Positions 5,008 to 6,217 of a stretch of 6,217 nt of DNA are shown here, in pieces (position 1 is the first letter of the stretch; each line of letters begins with the position of its first letter). A program made the translations under genes and the position numbers. Location: contig JABMPZ010000059.1 in the NCBI GenBank assembly GCA_013203565.1, positions 1 through 6,217 of the forward strand, given 5' to 3'. Source of the stretch: Parcubacteria group bacterium. GTDB lineage: Bacteria > Patescibacteriota > Minisyncoccia > Minisyncoccales > CG1-02-41-26. The notes below the pieces were generated by a model that saw only the letters and a program-made list of their open reading frames with translations, did no database searches and was not told the DNA's origin.

Positions 5008-5691
5008 ATGTTTATTTTTCTTGATGAAGCAGGAAATTTTTCAGGCAAAGGGAGTAGCTGTTTTGTTATTGGCGGATTTATTACGAGCGATCAAAAAAGA
5101 ACTGCTAAAGCGTTCCGTAAATGGCAACATAGAAAATTTCCAAAGAAAATTCGTCGTAAAAATGAAGTAAAATTCTCTGATACAGGATTAAATGAAAGTT
5201 TGCGATTAAAAACACTGAGTTATTTTATAAAACAAGATGTTAGGATATTTTATAGTTTTTTAGAAACTAAAAACATACCATTAGATTATAGAAATAAGAG
5301 AGGGTTAGAAAGTGGCTTGTTGTATGCCGAGGCAGTAGTAAAAACACTCCGTCTCCTTTTGCCAACAGATGATTTAGAATTTAGGGTTTTTCGTGATGCT
5401 AGACAATTGAAAAAAGTTCCTAAATCAAAATTTAATAAGATTGTTAAGGCAGGGCTTACCCCACATCTTCCAGCAAAAGTCAGATTTGAAATAAGGTCAG
5501 TTGATTCAGCTTCTGATACAAACATTCAGATTGCAGATTGGATATGTGGTGCTTTGTATCGTTATCATTGTAATACCAAAAACAGTGAGAAGTATTTTTT
5601 AAAATTAAAGAACAGTATAATTGCACAAGATGAGATGTTTAAAGACCACTGGCTTAATGAAAATAACAAAAAACCACCTCGTAAGAGATGA
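5008..5691 (+). CDS. DUF3800 domain protein
   Basis: The 227-residue protein has the hallmarks of DUF3800 (PF12686). The N-terminal strand FIFLDEAGNF carries D6-E7, followed by CFVIGGF. NEVKFSD (52-58) matches the family's 'E-K-F' element. D130 lies in an internal strand, and the C-terminal IQIADWICGALYRY (173-186) has the conserved D177. From family knowledge, these conserved acidic residues and the fold have led to a predicted RNase H-like nuclease activity, but I know of no firmly established reaction. The family is common in mobile and accessory regions. The length fits a complete domain, and the C-terminus is basic. No Shine-Dalgarno is present. The final codons lie inside a terminator hairpin shared with the convergent small RNA at 5668-5793. 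Confidence 0.88.
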   Translation: MFIFLDEAGNFSGKGSSCFVIGGFITSDQKRTAKAFRKWQHRKFPKKIRRKNEVKFSDTGLNESLRLKTLSYFIKQDVRIFYSFLETKNIPLDYRNKRGLESGLLYAEAVVKTLRLLLPTDDLEFRVFRDARQLKKVPKSKFNKIVKAGLTPHLPAKVRFEIRSVDSASDTNIQIADWICGALYRYHCNTKNSEKYFLKLKNSIIAQDEMFKDHWLNENNKKPPRKR

Positions 5692-5698
5692 GTTTTTG
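5668..5698. terminator. Shared bidirectional terminator inside the 3' end of the DUF3800 gene
   Basis: CACCTC (5675-5680) pairs with GAGATG (5685-5690) around GTAA. With one bulged base the helix extends through AAAAAC (5669-5674) and GTTTTT (5692-5697). Leftward RNA ends in GGUGGUUUUUU, and rightward RNA ends in AGUUUUUG. The stem contains the stop codon of the DUF3800 gene, so the two convergent transcripts end over each other. Confidence 0.75.
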
Positions 5699-5793
5699 TA
5701 GAGCGGCGTCTCACAGGATGAGCTCCCGAGCTTAAGTCTTCACACCTGCGAAGGGAACACCCGAGCACCCTGAAAGGTATTATTGCCAGCTCT
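5668..5793 (-). ncRNA. Candidate structured small RNA, about 126 nt, class not recognised
   Basis: A perfect-consensus leftward promoter (5800-5827) predicts a start at about 5793, exactly the base of a closing helix: AGAGC-U-GGC (5793-5785) with GCCGCUCU (5707-5700). Inside it CUUUCAGGGUG (5776-5766) pairs with CAUCCUGUGAG (5720-5710), with one U-U mismatch. GUUCCC (5758-5753) then pairs with GGGAGC (5727-5722), and UUCGC/GUGAA (5752-5748 / 5743-5739) caps an AGGU loop. Four G-U pairs (5774-5712, 5768-5718, 5757-5723, 5749-5742) hold only on the minus strand; they become A-C mismatches on the plus strand. A terminator closes it at 5698-5668. I do not see the hallmarks of tRNA, SRP RNA or tmRNA. 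It could be a 6S-like or a lineage-specific RNA. No minus-strand gene lies downstream, so a riboswitch is unlikely. Confidence 0.72.
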
Positions 5794-5799
5794 AATTTA

Positions 5800-5827
5800 A
5801 TTATATCATTTCATAGGCACCTGTCAA
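5800..5827 (-). promoter_or_regulatory. Perfect consensus promoter of the small RNA
   Basis: On the minus strand TTGACA (plus 5822-5827), a 16-base spacer and TATAAT (plus 5800-5805) match all 12 consensus positions. The predicted start (5792-5794) coincides with the first paired base of the RNA. It diverges from the weaker promoter of the nuclease gene. Confidence 0.82.
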
Positions 5828-5857
5828 GGGCAATGTAGTAATAGAATAATATTGTAG

Positions 5858-5863
5858 TATAAT
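5858..5863 (+). promoter_or_regulatory. -10 box for the PD-(D/E)XK nuclease gene
   Basis: A perfect TATAAT lies 22 bases before ATG 5886. No convincing -35 is seen at 16-18 bases. The predicted start near 5870 leaves about 16 nt of A/T-rich leader without a Shine-Dalgarno. Confidence 0.5.
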
Positions 5864-5885
5864 TTCATAACTAATTAACAAAACT

Positions 5886-6217
5886 ATGCGACCAACACAA
5901 GTTTCCCCATCTAAGTTAGATATATTCTTACAGTGTGCTAAGAAGTATCATTTTGAATATATTGATCCTGAAATGGCAAAGATTAAGAAATTGATTAAGA
6001 AGAAAAGACCTGTTTTGGAAATGGGTACTTTTGTTCACGACTCTTTAACTTTGTTTTTCAGATTACCAGTTGAACAAAGAACAGCCGTAGCCATGGCTGA
6101 TATTCTGAAGAATGTTTGGCAAGGCCCGAGAGGGGAGAAGCACGGCTTTGAATCAATTGAGGAAGAAAGGGACTATTATAGTCAATCATTGGAAATGTTA
6201 AATTGGTTTGTTAAAAA
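5886..6217 (+). CDS. PD-(D/E)XK nuclease family protein, N-terminal part (runs off window)
   Basis: The visible 110 residues open with VSPSKLDIFLQCAKKYHFEY (6-25). This is the N-terminal signature of RecB/AddB/Cas4-type PD-(D/E)XK nucleases, 'S.Skl..f..C...y.f.Y'. C17 is the position that, in iron-sulphur members such as AddB and Cas4, supplies the first cluster cysteine. MGTFVHDSLTLFF (46-58) matches the following 'G..vH..l..f' helix with H51. The catalytic D, (D/E)xK and any C-terminal cysteines lie beyond the edge, so activity and iron-sulphur binding cannot be judged. No cas gene or CRISPR repeat is visible, so Cas4 is only one alternative; stand-alone nucleases of this type are common in DNA repair and accessory loci. 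The gene has its own -10 and no Shine-Dalgarno, and it diverges from the small RNA. Confidence 0.85.
   Translation, partial: MRPTQVSPSKLDIFLQCAKKYHFEYIDPEMAKIKKLIKKKRPVLEMGTFVHDSLTLFFRLPVEQRTAVAMADILKNVWQGPRGEKHGFESIEEERDYYSQSLEMLNWFVK

Noticed and set aside
5565..5768. 67-codon minus-strand frame over the small-RNA region
   Set aside because: It overlaps the RNA helices and terminator and then runs antisense into the DUF3800 gene; it lacks a ribosome-binding site and looks like chance.
5700..5794. Riboswitch or TPP-like element on the plus strand upstream of the nuclease gene
   Set aside because: The G-U pairs break on the plus strand, the conserved TPP core is absent, and the strong promoter and terminator both point to the minus strand.
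5886..6217. Calling the nuclease Cas4
   Set aside because: Only the N-terminal signature is visible; there are no CRISPR repeats or other cas genes, and the family signature is shared by many RecB/AddB-like proteins.

Overview
The window is an AT-rich bacterial segment using the standard genetic code: TAA, TAG and TGA all close genes. Its style suggests a small-genome uncultured lineage of the Patescibacteria/CPR type, mainly because of the secreted beta-rich protein at 3966-4892, mostly hypothetical genes and several starts without a Shine-Dalgarno. That lineage call is inference; no rRNA or marker gene is present.

Layout. 1-1299: the tail of an unidentified protein, then a HigA-type helix-turn-helix antitoxin fused to an ImmA/IrrE zinc peptidase, arranged like a toxin-antitoxin pair. 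1532-2935: a 467-residue cytoplasmic protein with a C-terminal TPR-like region. 2980-3083: two back-to-back bidirectional terminators between convergent genes. 3096-3494 (minus): a small protein with an SH3-like N-terminus and a four-cysteine zinc ribbon. 3609-3823 (minus): a complete miniature transcription unit encoding a 35-residue single-span membrane peptide. 3825-3847: a perfect 11-bp-arm dyad between two divergent near-consensus promoters. 3865-4931: the rightward promoter, a proper Shine-Dalgarno, a secreted protein and its terminator. 5008-5691: a DUF3800 protein. 5668-5827 (minus): a strong promoter, a folded RNA of about 126 nt and a terminator, apparently an undescribed small RNA. 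5886-6217: the start of a PD-(D/E)XK (RecB/Cas4/AddB-like) nuclease that runs off the window.

The middle block (about 2940-4930) is by eye more GC-rich, and its two larger genes carry Shine-Dalgarno sequences. The flanking genes are AT-rich and lack them. The strongest candidates for something new are the small RNA between DUF3800 and the nuclease, and the micro-membrane-peptide/secreted-protein divergon with its operator-like dyad. No CRISPR array, tRNA, rRNA, transposase or integrase was seen.
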